The notes: generated by a model from the sequence alone, not told the origin. A stretch of DNA of 64,000 nucleotides from Psilocybe azurescens (GCA_023853785.1 JAJIRX010000598.1:1-64000); one strand, 5' to 3'; positions 1 through 11,195 are shown, counted from the stretch's first letter. Made by a program: numbers and translations.

Positions 1-75
1 ACTGCCACCATTCACCAGGAGGTCTACGGTTACGTCTCGGATACCTTGACGTTAAACCCTCTGGGTTGACCTCTA

Positions 76-112
<37 letters not shown>

Positions 113-1857
113 CACTGGTTCAGGTTCTGGTACTGACTTGTTATTACCTGTTGCAAAGGCGTTTGGAGCGTCGAACTGCAGCAACAGGCGACATGTTTAT
201 GAGGTTGAAGCTTTATGCGCTTCCGTGGCTCTTCCTCTGGATCACTTTCAATAATCCTGGCATTACGTTTGGTATGTCCTGGCAATTCAATCTCTTCCTT
301 CTTCTCCTCTTCAATTGTGGGCTCAATCGCTTTCTGTTTCCCTTTGTCAACTTTAGGTGCTGGGTTAGGTCCAGTGGGAGGTGCAATCTCGTCTACCTCA
401 GGCAAGACAGGTGGTAGTACTTCTTGTTCATTTTCTGACTCTGGGATAGGAATTGGTTCAGGTTCAATTGCATCATGCTGATTGGATGTCATCAATTCTC
501 CACCATATGTGTAGCGTTCATCAAAGTCAGCTCTTTCACAGATAATGACTTTCTTAGTTTCCGGATTGTAAAACTTCCAACCCTTGTAACCATCTGGATA
601 TCCAATAAAGATGCACTTTTCCATGTGTGAACCCAATTTCTTCCTTTTGTCCTTTTGAATGTGAACATATACAACACATCCCCAAACACGTAAATGACTG
701 ACATCAGGTTTCTTGCGATGCCAACCTTCATAAGGAGTTCTCCCAATAACAGCAGATGTAGGACAACGATTCAAGACATGCACAAGTGCAGCCAAACACT
801 CAGCCCAAAATTTCTTGGACAGACCAGACTCTTCAAGCAATGCAACAATCCTTTCAGCAAATGTTCTATTTGCACGTTCAGCAACCCCATTTTGCTGTGG
901 TCTGTTTCTGCAGGTATGCTCTCTCACAATTCCACATGCATCCAGGTACTCTTGGAATTCTTTTGACATGTATTCACCACCTTTATCCTCCAAGTCGTTT
1001 GATCTTTTGCCAGTCAAGTTCTCAGCATAAGCTTTGAACGTCTTAAAGCAAGTGAATGTATGGCTTTTTACTGCTTCATAGGGATAAGCACTTTAAAGCG
1101 TTCGGCATCATCAATAAATGAAACCCAATAACGATAGCCAGAATGTGACAAGATACCAACATCATGCACATCTGTGTGGATCAATTCCAAGACCTCTGTA
1201 GCACGATTATCTGATGATGGGAATGGATTTGCATGCATCTTTCCTGCCAGACATGGTTCACATATAGGATCTGGTAAAGCTCTCGAGTCCAGTACTAAAC
1301 CATCAACTAGATCTTTCTTTATCATGAACTTAATCCCATCATAGTTGTGGTGTCCTAACCGTTTATGCCATAAAGACAAGTCGAGAGGCAGCGTCGAAGC
1401 CAAATGTACATTTTCCATAACATCTACTGTAGAGCCATCTAAATATCCAATATTGTCTGTATCAATGGTAGCAGTAAACAAGAGTTTCTTTTGTGAAGAA
1501 AAGTCCATTTGTCATGAGAAATATGTACATCAATGCCTTTGTACTTTGTCAAATATAAAACAGCAAGAAGATTATTACAAAGTGCAGGGCGTGAAGTACT
1601 CTAGTGAATTCTACATCTCTATATCGTTTTCCTCTAACTAATGGTCTGAACAGAACACTACCAATGCCCTCTGAATATATAACTCTATGGTCCGCTAGTC
1701 TAATAGGCACTCTATATGGGGTATAATTGCGTATCCAGTTTCTATGCGGTGTCATATTAGAAGTGGCGCCTGTGTCTGTGTTCCAATGAAATACGTTAGA
1801 AGATGTAGAATTGACCTACGTGTTCAGCAACAGCACTTGCCTTTCCAGCAAATTCTG
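1..1857 (-). pseudogene. copia pol, partial (protease, integrase; copy 1)
   Basis: Frames on the minus strand show, in order, an aspartic protease motif DTGATSNM near 1790-1744 and the GAG-pre-integrase region with the LWHKRLGHHNYDG motif. The integrase core follows, with HTDVHD and YWVSFIDD aspartates and the NGVAERANRTFAE glutamate region; last comes an acidic Pro/Glu linker. A single-base deletion near 1590 breaks the end of protease, and an in-frame stop at 1068-1070 separates the first part of integrase from the rest. Copy 2 lacks both lesions but has its own. The polyprotein of this copy, as sequenced, is not translatable in one piece; reverse transcriptase is outside the window. Confidence 0.85.
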
Positions 1858-2674
1858 TCACTGCCGCTGCTTTCTCTTCTTCTGCCTTTTGGCACTCTCA
1901 TTCTTTGCTTTCTTTTCTGCCAGCTCTGGACAGTTGAAAACCCAATGACCCAATTCTTTGCAGTAATTGCACCGATCCTTTGGCCCAGGTTTTCGCTTTT
2001 CCCATGGTTTCTTGCCCCCACTGCCACCTGCTTTCACTTGGTTCAACGACTCTGTTGTTTGACGTTGACGATTCAACTCTTCGCTGCGGAGCGCCCTGCA
2101 TGATGACCGACTTGTCCAGCTTTTCCATCAACAACAGAGAAACCGCAAGATGTCTGTAGTCATCAGGCAAGGCACGTATGAGTGCCATGCACTGAAGCTC
2201 TTCATCAAGTGTCTCAATCTTAAAGTCGGCTGGACGCAAGTTCTGAATAGTTTGCATGGCCTTTTCAATTCGGGTTCCCAAAGTTACTAGGGATTCGTCG
2301 TCCTGCTTCCTGATAGAGAACAGGTCATCATACGCATTGAATCGTGCTCCTGGCTTCTTGTTCAGGTGAGCAGCTTCAAGCAATGCCCACATCTTGACTG
2401 GATCTTCATCATGCCCTCTAAAGTGCACCCTTTGATCATTCTCCACAAGCAGGTAGATTTCACCTGCTGCCCTCTCTGCCTTCATCTCCCACTTTGCCAC
2501 TACCTCTTCATTGATGAATTTATCCCCACTAGCAACTGGCTTTGCTTCTTTGCCAGATACCAATCTCCATAGTCCATTTCGCATTAACCATGCCTTCATC
2601 TCCCCAGCCCATTCAGGATAGTTTGAATTTGACAATGGTTTAACTTTAGCAACTGTGTTGTTGTCTGAAGACAT
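1858..2674 (-). CDS. copia gag with zinc knuckle (copy 1, frame broken)
   Basis: Capsid-like gag of a Ty1/copia element: a UBN2/copia-type gag domain beginning MSSDNNTVAKVKPLSNSNYP, followed in another frame by a CCHC zinc knuckle (CNYCKELGHWVFNC, spacing C-X2-C-X4-H-X4-C). The main frame runs 2674-1898 and the knuckle frame 2076-1858, so a 1-nt shift separates them near the GGG(C/T) stretch around 2096-2102. The identical shift is present in copy 2. The start is the first ATG after the LTR and primer site. Gag would form the virus-like particle and bind element RNA. Amino-acid identity with copy 2 is nearly complete. Confidence 0.85.
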
Positions 2675-2786
2675 TTTGCAACAAGTTCAAATGTCAAGTG
2701 TTGTTTCAAGGATCCAACTAGTCTAGTATCAGACAGCAATAGACTTAATCAATGTTTTGCCAAGTTTAAAGCCCGGGCCCATAACC

Positions 2787-3250
2787 TGTTAGAAATAGAC
2801 AATAATGCACAAATCAGTAGCTATACTGATGAGTAACAATAGAGTCAAATCTCAAATGCGCAACAATGACAAGTATGAGTGAAAATAGTAAATTGCTTCT
2901 GTAGACTCCAAATCTTGTTCTAGTGTCTTTGTTTCCTCAGACATAGTAGGAATACTGGTCTTTTACATGGCTAAGTGTCTAAAAATGGCGTGACTATAGG
3001 TGTCCACAATATTGTGTCAAAACACCAAACCTATAATTACGTGACAAATTATATATCACCGGAACCGTCTCAACGAGGGGATTCCGGATCAGTGATCAGA
3101 ATTTGAATAACTTTACTCTACAAAAGTTATTAACAGAACAGTGTGCAAAAACACCGAAAAGAGCGAATTCTAACTAAGTGTCCATTTGTACAAGTCCAAA
3201 TATCAAGTGTAGAACATTAGAAACAAAGTGTTTAATCACAAAAACTAACA
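2787..3250 (-). repeat. 5' LTR of copia copy 1 (464 bp)
   Basis: On the minus strand it begins TGTTAG at 3250 and ends CTAACA at 2787, the same 6-bp terminal inverted repeat as the LTRs of copy 2. It is a few bases shorter than the 470 and 472 bp LTRs of copy 2; one difference is a small deletion in the GTCACGCC...CCAT stretch near 2985-2992. Flanking base 3251 onward is unrelated to the element. Confidence 0.9.
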
Positions 3251-3584
3251 ATTGACGTAGTAATAAGAAATTAAGATAACAAAATTCAACTTTTTCTTGT
3301 GCGGACGTCAACGACTTAGAAACGACGGCCTTATTTCAACGAACTCGTTCTTTCGTTCAGTTAACTGATTCATACGCTCGCTATAGTCGACATTCGTAGC
3401 CGTTGACGATAGTATTATACAGATTAGAATTGTATTCTATATGAATACATGCTTCATATTTTCTTTAAAAGCCATCTTAAGCGCCGTACTTATCTCTAAT
3501 ATATTAGTCCTCTTTCTGTTATCTGTCTGTATGCCATAGATGCCTTCTTGTTCCAATACATATCATATTCTTAGGACCCATACC
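3251..3584. other. Intergenic, nothing recognised
   Basis: AT-rich sequence between the copia LTR and the tandem repeat. No reading frame, RNA gene or repeat is supported here. Confidence 0.5.
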
Positions 3585-3901
3585 AGCTAAGATAACATGA
3601 AATATGTAAGCCACAAGGGAGCTTGTTCTGCATCTGGCAGATGGGTGGAACAAGACCCTCAGGATGGCCCTGCTGCTTCATGGATATTATATGTGTGAAC
3701 ATATGCCGCTCAGCTGAGGTAACATGAAATATTTCAGCTGCAATGGAGCTTGTTCAGCATCTGGCAGATGGGTGGAGAACCTCCATGACAGCCCCTGCTG
3801 TTTCATTGATATTATATGCAAACATTTGCTGGCCAGCTGAGATTATACGAAATATTTGTCTTTCATAGTATATAATTATCACATCTATACATGTGCCAAC
3901 C
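3585..3901. repeat. Tandem repeat, two full units of 127 and 123 bp plus a partial third
   Basis: Units start at AGCTAAGATAACATGAAATA (3585), at the matching AGCTGAGGTAACATGAAATA (3712) and at AGCTGAGATTATACGAAATA (3835). Units 1 and 2 share the internal string GCATCTGGCAGATGGGTGGA and end in a similar TGCxGxxCAGCT. Unit 3 keeps only the two ends (about 67 bp). No reading frame runs through the units. It lies between the copia element and the 7TM relic. Confidence 0.8.
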
Positions 3902-4017
3902 AGCTAATCTGTCATCAAATCTTTCAGCTGTTGTAGAGCTGGTTCCATATCTAACTCATGTGCATCGACGTATCTTTCCCATGAAATTCGAAAACGTGAC
4001 TGGTAGGCGTCATATAT

Positions 4018-4533
4018 TTGGCGGTGTAGTCCGCAGGATATATATTATTTTGCACACGATAAGTTTGGCCGCAACTTTTCCGATTGCGTGCTGCATAAAC
4101 TCTCCCCAGATATGGACTCTCCGGCTCCACAGGACGATTCAAGCACATTGTTGAGATATTGGTCCAGTCTATAGTTGTCTACCCGCTTACTTTGATTGTC
4201 CAAGCAGTTGCAGTCATTGTGCCCTTTGTTATTGGCAATGCAAAAATCTTCGCATTGGAAAGGTGCTCAGCAAGAATACTTATATCTATTACAGCAATTC
4301 GTTATATTCTCAAGCCTTCTCATTAATCATGTAATAAGCAGGGGATTGCAGCAACGATTATGGTCTCTCATGTCAAGCTTGCAGTTGAAGAAGCAGTCCG
4401 CATGTATCCTACAATGGGGGAGCTGAATTTCCACATCCAAGAAGAAGCACCGTATCAAAGCGGCACCCAGGCTATCTGTAAAGGATTTGGAGAGAACCAG
4501 TATGTAGAATCTGGGTCTAGTGATGAGCTTTGA
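4018..4533 (+). pseudogene. Relic of a 7TM gene of the D type, plus strand
   Basis: Broken pieces translate to the last two exons of the 7TM family. SLAATFPIACCINS aligns with the D segment SLVTTFLIAYRINN; GRFKHIVEILVQS is nearly identical to D, and QAVAVIVPFVIGNAKIFALE also matches. GIAATIMVSHVKLA corresponds to the C-terminal GIAPTIMVARVNLA of D. At least one frameshift lies near 4118. The donor of the last intron reads GC instead of GT (ATTACA/GCAATTCG near 4296), while the acceptor (AAGCAG before GGGATT) is kept. The upstream exons are missing. It points opposite to A, B and C and is most similar to D, 37 kb away, so it is an independent or inverted copy. Confidence 0.65.
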
Positions 4534-4839
4534 AGAAGTCCCCATATCAGCATTAGTTTGGGTATACATGACCGCAGTTCCACAGGTTCAGGCCGTCTAG
4601 AGACTGCGCCAAAGTGAATACATATGAGGTTACCTGTGCATGAGCCTACACTGGTTATAGCTGAGCTCAAACCCCAAGTATGAGAGACAATCCGGATGGG
4701 CGTGGATCATGAATGAGTATAAAAGGCAGCACATGGTGTTGGGGGTGGGGATCACGAAAGGGATTGGCAATGCGGTGTATGGATCAGATTGAAAATGTGA
4801 GCATTTGAAAGTGTCTGAGAGGCAAAAATAAGCATTTAC

Positions 4840-5023
4840 CAACGCATCCTGAGATGGCGAGTGCCCATACACCGATCTCCGCAAATAGTGCGGGTACGAC
4901 CACGAGGAATGTTCGGAGGTCATTTGCATCTAGAGAGTGCAAGGCAGTTAATTGCAGCTGGTAGCCGTGGTAGTTAAGTCTTATAGGTACTAGAGCCAGA
5001 ACAAGGAGGGAAAGCAGAGCCAA
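4840..5023 (-). pseudogene. Relic exon of a 7TM paralog downstream of gene A
   Basis: One open exon on the minus strand ends at a conserved donor (GCGTTG/GTAAATGC). Its translation contains VVPALFAEIGVWALAISG, which resembles the fourth-membrane-segment exon of the 7TM family (S-x-R-x-I-x-x-x-P-L-x-L...E-I-G). The same exon, with the same donor position, recurs downstream of genes B and C. No flanking exons are recognised, so it looks like a remnant carried along with each duplication. The family assignment is an inference from a short motif. Confidence 0.4.
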
Positions 5024-5282
5024 CTCAGGAGGAGGTTCAGGAGGAGAACAGATCTGAATCTGAACCTGGTCCGTTAGAATGATAGCTTGGTCCCTGGATT
5101 TGATGCTCTACTCGAGTGTTAATAAAATGACACAATTGAACATGAATTAGGGAAGAATACGAATATGAAATATAATACAACAGCAGAAAAGAGAGCAGCA
5201 AATTATGTACGATGAAAATGACAGGAAATTACACTTTTGACTTGGTGATCCCAATGCGCCACCTATGCTGGGCTCCTCCACC

Positions 5283-6498
5283 TCAACTACTGGGGTTGGC
5301 GGCCCATTGTCCTATCTGAGTTGAAGCGTTAACTTCTCCAGTGGCATTAACACTACGGCCACTCCCTCGTTGCGATCGGGAAATCGTCAGGGTTTGCAAG
5401 CCCAAGTCTTGCTACCATAACCGCCGGAGCCATCCCCTGATTGAGCCTTCTAAGTCAACAAGACACGAGTACCAGACAAATAATAACAGCTACGTACTGC
5501 AACGATGATCAACACCACATCCACGTAGTATTGCATTTGGGCCAACGGAGATCCAATCAATGTGGCGGACGGAATGACTGCGTTGATGGCATTGATGACA
5601 AGTACGAGTGAATAGGCTGCGGATGACTCAATAAACACTATTACAACATGGTTGAACAGTTTCTTGAAATGCCGATCATGAAAACGATAGGTGGAATGTA
5701 TTTTGTACCCAATAAGCAATGATGTATCACTGTGGTGCCTGACGACACGAATGCAAGAGCGCTTGAAATGCTATTCACTAGTGTGGCTTTTGCGTCGCTG
5801 GAGGCTTGACTGATTAACACTGATAAAGCTATCACTGCAACGAAGAGACCTGCGATAATACGCCATTAATAGAAATTTTGATGCAAAATTTTCATCCGTA
5901 ACACTTACCGAACTCCACAACGACAAGTGTCAGTGGAACTAAAATTATTCGGAATGATTGTCCCCAGGTGTTGAAGCATATCAAAACCTGTTTAACCGCT
6001 GATGAAAATGGTGCGATAAACGATAGTACCTACGAACCAGTAGTCCATCGGAAACAATGAGCAAGGAATAGAGTAGAAAGACGGTAAGTACGAAAATCCA
6101 GACAGGGCCAAACTCTGTCGCAATAAAGATGGATTGTCGCGTGTCTCCATTAATCACGACAGACAAATCGAGAATGTACCATTGAGTGATAAAGTTGGAG
6201 AAACAAATCAGATACAGTATTGAGATAGCCGATAAAATGATGCGGCGATTCATATTTGCGGACTTCTTGGATACTGTATGGCTCATTGTTGAGTATACCT
6301 TTGTAAGGAGAAGGAAAGAATATACGGTAAATATACATCGTTCCAGCGTATACCATGGTGTAAATGCCTAACATACGTAAGTTCGTGATGGTGATATCCA
6401 TAAATATGATGACTTACCCATAAGAAAGTTAAAAGCATCGAGCTGTTGAGGTTGCTGCTAATTTCACGTTCTTCGTCCGCTGGTGATAATATAGACAT
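5283..6498 (-). CDS. Seven-transmembrane protein, paralog A (frame broken)
   Basis: Member of an agaricomycete-expanded 7TM family I cannot name; no function is established here. Gene structure is inferred by comparison with paralogs C and D: six exons, starting at the ATG at 6498 (MSILSPADEEREISSNLNS) and ending at 5283. Recognisable segments are NMNRRIILSAIS (second membrane span), DGLL before intron 3, CFNTWGQSFRIILV (fourth span), IGYKIHSTYRFHDRHFK (loop), VVIVFIESSAAYSL (sixth span) and the C-terminal GMAP-x-VMVARLGL. Two 1-nt differences from C break it: a missing T near 5724 and an extra G in the run 5378-5380. A TATA-like box lies at 6544-6552. Either a recent pseudogene or sequence error. 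Confidence 0.7.
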
Positions 6499-6543
6499 GG
6501 TGGAATATCGCAGAATTGAGCAGATACACCCACCGAACACGTT

Positions 6544-6552
6544 CTTATATAC
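6544..6552 (-). promoter_or_regulatory. TATA-like box of 7TM gene A
   Basis: GTATATAAG on the minus strand, about 46 nt upstream of the ATG. The same element is kept at the same distance in front of genes B (10251-10259) and C (12895-12903). Confidence 0.55.
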
Positions 6553-6559
6553 GGCGGTC

Positions 6560-7429
6560 GACTATAGCATCTATAGCTTCCAATAAAACAGGGATTGATT
6601 CCATTTGGCAGTTACCATGGATGCTAGATGGAATCATCATTCCGCCTCTTCCATGAATCAACATCCGCAGCTCACTGAACGGTCATACATCTTTGTGATA
6701 GATCCTATAGGGCGAGTAATCCACGTTGGACGAGCAACTGAGTCGTTAGACTCTGTTCCCTCAATCGTATGTCGTCCGATCAAGCTCGCATAAGGAAGAT
6801 CATCACGGTCAGCACTATACTCCGCGATCCTCAACAACGGGCGTGTATTAATACACCTGTCTCAAGTGAGATAAGACTTCATCCTGAGGTTCCGTTCGTC
6901 TGCAGAATGATCTCGTACCGCTTCCCGTGAGTTGAACAAGGGGGTGCCTACTGAGTGGTCACTCATGGGGGCAACACATATTCAACTATCTCGTTCGTGC
7001 CCACTGGCAGCTTCAATATCATGATCGAATATAAGCGATGGCTTCGACGCAGATTGCATGGTTTCTGATCTGTAAAACGAGCATTATTCACGGGCGCAAT
7101 ACACTGTACAAGATGAGATGATGATGACGCGTAATTGGTGTGGTCCCAACGAACGATGATGGCAGAACGACTATGTACGGGTGGGTTAATGGTTAATGTA
7201 CTTACTCACGAATACACGTTAGTATTATAATGAAGACGGCGTTTTTATGTATGGGGCTTTGACTGGAACGCGGTACTTGCAAGGCTGGTTCTGTTACTGG
7301 ATTGAAGTTGTGGGCATATTTTTGAGTCTACATGGTAACTCTTGTTTTATTTCAAGCTCAATTGCTCGCCGGACAGCTCAAAATCTTATATCAAAGCTCA
7401 TCAGGAGGAAAAGGGGCTGGGATATAGGC
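6560..7429. repeat. Upstream flank of 7TM gene A, repeated before B and C
   Basis: About 550 bp here match the upstream flanks of B (10260-10670) and C (12905-13560), including a minus-strand open segment with the motifs PLLRIAEYSADRDDLPYASL and IGRHTIEGTESNDS. In this copy a roughly 5-bp deletion interrupts the segment near 6865. The right part (about 7350-7410, AGCTCAATTGCTC...CAAAATC) resembles 13510-13560 beside gene C. It then runs directly into the tetraspanin 5' fragment. No complete gene is supported. Confidence 0.6.
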
Positions 7430-8381
7430 ACTGGCCGTTTCTGGTTAGTTCACGGAGATATCAGGAGAACGGCAACAAGTGAGTGTGTTTGTCCTTGTAC
7501 TGCCACTTCCTTCCTCCCTCCTCCCTCAGTTTCTCCCTCCGTCCCTCCCTCCGTCCGTTCATCCCCGCTCCATCCCGTCCTCTGACTCCAGCCAGAGCTC
7601 CGTTCGGCCAGAACACCAGAACTTCATTTCCAACGGGCTAATTTGACACATTCACTGACCGTTGGGTGCCGACGACATCTATTCTATTCTTGTTCGTTCT
7701 AATACAATCGAACCCCTCTTAACTCATACCTCTCGGTGCGGCATGAGCTATGGGTTATTGGAGGTTATAGGTTTTGAGAGATGACTTTTAGTGGGAAATG
7801 ACGACTTGGTTCCCTCCGAAAGGTATGGGTTATGGGGGACTCCGAATTATGAGAGTATGGGTTAAGAGGGGTTCGCCTATATTCTACAGGCTCCTGTGGC
7901 TCAACACCGACGCAGAGTGGAGCACATTCTCGCTCTCCCAGTCCACTTCCACATCGTCTTCCCAGGCCAACTTGACCATGCCCGTTGACATCAACACCGC
8001 CGTTCCGATCGCCCTCAACAACAACAAAGTCAGCCTCAGCACTAACGACGACAACAGCAGCATGCGCGTGGATCACCCGAACCCGGCGCTGAACACGGCC
8101 GCACGGCGCCTCTCGACGGCGTCAATGTACAGCGGCAGCATGATGAACATGAATATGAACCCGAACCCGAACCCGTTCGCGTCACCAGCGGTGTCGAGGT
8201 CGCGAAAGGGATAGAGACAGGGATTGTGAAAGGGATCGCGACAGGGACCGGGACCGCGCACACACGCCCGTGCTCTCATCCGCAGGCTCCGACCTCTCCC
8301 TCACCGTGAACTACGTGCCGTCCAAGCTCTCCAGGGCACCCTCGCCCGCCCTCTCCGGCGGTACAGGAAGAGGAGGAGCGC
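7430..8381 (+). pseudogene. Truncated 5' copy of the tetraspanin gene
   Basis: Homologous to 14800-15880, starting in the presumed promoter/leader (CACGGAGATATCAGGAGAACGG against CACGGAGAAATCGGGAGAACGG) and ending inside exon 1 at GGAGGAGCGCGTAG. The ATG is at 8062 and opens with [20 protein letters not shown], as in the full gene. Most of the Arg-Asp repeat of the full copy is absent, a 1-nt shift near 8206 breaks the frame (SRSRKG then stop), and the conserved [12 protein letters not shown] stretch follows in the other frame. All transmembrane exons are missing. It sits between 7TM gene A and the relic exon of unit B, mirroring the C-tetraspanin arrangement. Confidence 0.85.
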
Positions 8382-8545
8382 GTAGGCACCAAACTCTGGA
8401 TGGTTGTGGATCATGGATCAGTGTACATGGCATCTCACGGTGTTGGCGGAGTGGAGTCACGAAAGGGATTAGGAATGTGGTGTATGGCTCGGATTGAAAC
8501 ATGAGCGTTTGAAAGCATCTGTGAGAAGTGGAAATAAGCATTCAC

Positions 8546-8730
8546 CAACATATCCTAAGATGATGAGTGCCAATATCCCAATCTCCTCAAACAGTGCGGG
8601 TATGACACGAGGAATGTTCGGAGGCCATTTGCATCCAGAGAGTACAAGGCAGCTAATTGCAGCTCGGCGGCCGTGGTAGTTAAGTCTTATACGTACTAGA
8701 GCCAGAACAAGGATAGGAAGCGGAGCCTAC
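8546..8730 (-). pseudogene. Relic exon of a 7TM paralog downstream of gene B
   Basis: Equivalent of 4840-5023. One minus-strand frame reads PRVIPALFEEIGILALIILG and ends at the donor position TATGTTG/GTGAATGC. It is more decayed upstream, with stops in each frame. The DNA to its left (8395-8540) also matches the sequence left of the relic beside gene A, so homology extends beyond the exon. Confidence 0.4.
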
Positions 8731-8984
8731 TGAGGAGGAGGATCAGGAGGAGAGACCTGAATCTGATCCTGGTGCGTTAGAATGGTAGCTCGGTGTCTGG
8801 CTTTGATGCTCTGCTCGAGTGTTACTAAAATGACCCAATTGAGCGTGAATTAGGGAAGAATACAGATAATAAATATAATACAATAACAAAAAGAAAGTAG
8901 CAAATGATGTACAATGAAAATAACAAGAAAATACACTTTTGACTTTGTGACTTCAATGTGCCACCTGCGACGGGCTGCTCCACC

Positions 8985-10205
8985 TCAACTACTGGGGTTG
9001 GCGACCCATTGTCCGATCTGGGTTGAGGCATTAACTTCTCCGGTACCATTAACACTACGGGCGCTCCCTCGTTGCGATCGGAAATCGTCGGGGCTTGCAA
9101 GCCCTAGCCTTGCTACCGTAACCGTCGGAGCCATCCCCTGATTGAGCATTCTAGGTTGACGAGACATGATTATCAGACAGATGATAACAGCTACTTACTG
9201 CAGCGATGGCCAATATCGCTTCCACGTAGTATTGCATTTGGGATAACGGAGATCCAAACGATTGGGATAACGGAACGGCTACGTTGATGGCATCCATGAC
9301 AAGTACGAGTGAATAGGCCGCGGATGACTCAATGAACACTATCACAACATGGTTGAATAGTCTCTTGAAATGCCGATCATGAAAACGATAGGTGGAATGT
9401 ATTTTGTATCCAATAAGCAATGTTGTAATCACTGTGGTGCCTAATGACACGAATCCAAGGGCCCTTGTAATGTTATTGAACAGGGTGGCTCTTGCTGGGG
9501 TGGTGTGGCGATTGTTTAATACTGTAAAGACTCTCTGTGCGAGGAAGAGACCTGCGATAATATGTCATTGGTAGAAATTTCCATGAGAAATTTTATCCGT
9601 AAACGCTCACCAAATTCAGCAAGAATAAGTATCAGTGGAACTAGAATTACTCGAAATGATTGTCCCCAGGTTTTGAAGCATAACCATATCTGTCAAGGTG
9701 TTGATGAATTTGGTGTGATAATCAATGATATGGTATCTACCAACCAGTAGTCCATCGGAGACAAGGAACAAGGAAGAGGGTAGAGAGTCAGTAAGTGCCC
9801 AGGTCCACTGAGGCCCTTCTATGGTCGATAAAAACATGGTATTTCGCGTGTCGCCATTGATCACGAAACACCAATCAAGGATGTACCACTGAGAGATAAA
9901 GTTGGAGAAACAAAACAGGTACAGTACTGAGATGGCCGATAAAATGATGCGGCGATTCATGTTTCCGGCCTTTTTGACACTGGCGCACATTGTTGATTGC
10001 ACCTCTCTATGCAGAAGAAAAATACCTACTGTAGACCCACATTGTTCCAGCATATACCATGGTGTAAATACCTGACATACGTAAGTTCGTGATGGTGATA
10101 TCCATAAATGTGAAGACATACCCATAAGAAAGTTAAAAGCATTGAAGCATTGAGGCTGCCGCTAATTTCACGTTCTTCTACGTCCTCTGGAAAGAGTATA
10201 GGCAT
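8985..10205 (-). CDS. Seven-transmembrane protein, paralog B (frame broken)
   Basis: Same six-exon 7TM family as C, with start MPILFPEDVEEREISGSLNA at 10205 and stop at 8985. Visible landmarks are NMNRRIILSAISVLYL, the INGDTRNTMFL loop, DGLL at the intron 3 donor, CFKTWGQSFRVILVPLILIL, IGYKIHSTYRFHDRHFK, FIESSAAYSLVLVMDAI and the C-terminal QGMAPTVTVARLGLASPDDF. A 1-nt deletion in the T run 9971-9975 (A run on the coding strand) shifts the frame just after the intron 2 acceptor; one more base would restore agreement with C. Intron positions match those in C and D. A TATA-like box is at 10251-10259. Function unknown. Confidence 0.75.
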
Positions 10206-10250
10206 GGAGAAATATTGTGGAACTAAGCAGACACAGTCACCGAACACGTT

Positions 10251-10259
10251 CTTATATAC
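10251..10259 (-). promoter_or_regulatory. TATA-like box of 7TM gene B
   Basis: GTATATAAG on the minus strand, about 46 nt upstream of the B start codon, conserved in A and C. Confidence 0.55.
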
Positions 10260-10415
10260 ATCGGTCGACTATAATATTTATAGCTTCCAATAAAACAGGG
10301 ATTGGTTTCATTTGGCAGTCGCCCATGGATGCTAGATGGGATCATTCCGCCTCTTCCATCATTTGACATCCTCAGCTCACTGAATGACCGTACATAGTTG
10401 TGATACATCGTTAAT

Positions 10416-10670
10416 TCACATTGAACGAGCATCTGACTCGTTAGACTCTGCTCTCTCAATCGTATGCCGTCCGATTAACCTCGCATAAGGAAGATCATCA
10501 AGGTCAGCGTCATACTCCGCGATCCTTAACAACGGGCATATATTAATAAACTTTTGAGATCTCATGTGAGATAAAATTTCATCCTGAGGTTCTGTTTGTC
10601 TGCAGAACGATCTCGTACCGCTTCTCGCGAGTTGAACAAAGTTTAGGGCAGGGTAAAGCGTGATTGCCAT
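10416..10670 (-). other. Conserved open segment upstream of 7TM gene B
   Basis: An open frame on the minus strand reads through SGTRSFCRQTEPQDEILSHM and PLLRIAEYDADLDDLPYARL to IGRHTIERAESNES. The same frame stays open in the copy beside gene C (12988-13260), with mostly conservative changes. That conservation suggests a former or present small coding exon rather than chance. I do not recognise the protein. No start codon context or splice partners are clear. Confidence 0.4.
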
Positions 10671-11195
10671 TGCTTTCGATCTGGGTCTGAGCCAAACAAA
10701 CGCTCTTGCAACTTTCTCTACATTTTAAGCCTCATCTAATCCTAATCCCTGTACGTTGACGAATGGGAGGCCTCTACAAAGGAATCCCAGAGCCTGAAAA
10801 TGATGCTAAAGTCGATTCTTTTGGTGGGGACACTGGATATGAATGAAGCCTGGCTCGAAAACCGGACACCTCACCCTCGCTGCCACTTCCCTCAAACGCA
10901 TTGAGAAACGCCCCACAGGTTCCCGGATTCTGTCTCTTTACGATTACTGGGCATTGAAGTTGAGGAGTTGAATCTTGAATGTGATTGTGCTCTGGCCTGA
11001 AGGTATAAGTATGAGTTTCCTTGAAGCTCATGACTGCGAAGTGACGAGACCTCGGTATTCCAGGTTCTCGCATTTTCCAGGGGTTTAGATTGACCCATGC
11101 TTAGCCAACGTTTCCCGTTAGAGTGACTTGTGGGGTTGTCATTTTACATAACGAGTGTTGGAAAGTGTCTGTGAGAGGCGAAAATAAGCATTCAC
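10671..11195. other. Spacer between duplicated units B and C
   Basis: Unique-looking sequence; no supported gene. Minus-strand open frames of 60-100 codons here have no recognisable motifs. The end, from about 11150, begins the repeat shared with the flanks of A and B. Confidence 0.4.

Larger units (their letters stand above)
1..3250 (-). mobile_element. Ty1/copia LTR retrotransposon, copy 1, cut by the window edge
   Basis: Minus-strand copy of the same element as 45327-50813, nearly identical at nucleotide level. From right to left it shows one LTR (2787-3250), a candidate primer site, gag, a zinc knuckle, protease, integrase and the acidic Glu/Pro linker that precedes reverse transcriptase. 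The window starts inside that linker, so the reverse transcriptase, RNase H and second LTR lie outside; the target-site duplication cannot be checked. The GGTTCT-type hexamer run at about 70-120 is the coding Glu-Pro linker read on the other strand, not an independent microsatellite. Several 1-nt shifts and one in-frame stop (1068-1070) break the polyprotein. Confidence 0.93.

Noticed and set aside
73..120. GGTTCT hexamer microsatellite
   Set aside because: It is the Glu-Pro linker of the copia polyprotein read on the opposite strand; the same run is at 48478-48525 in copy 2.
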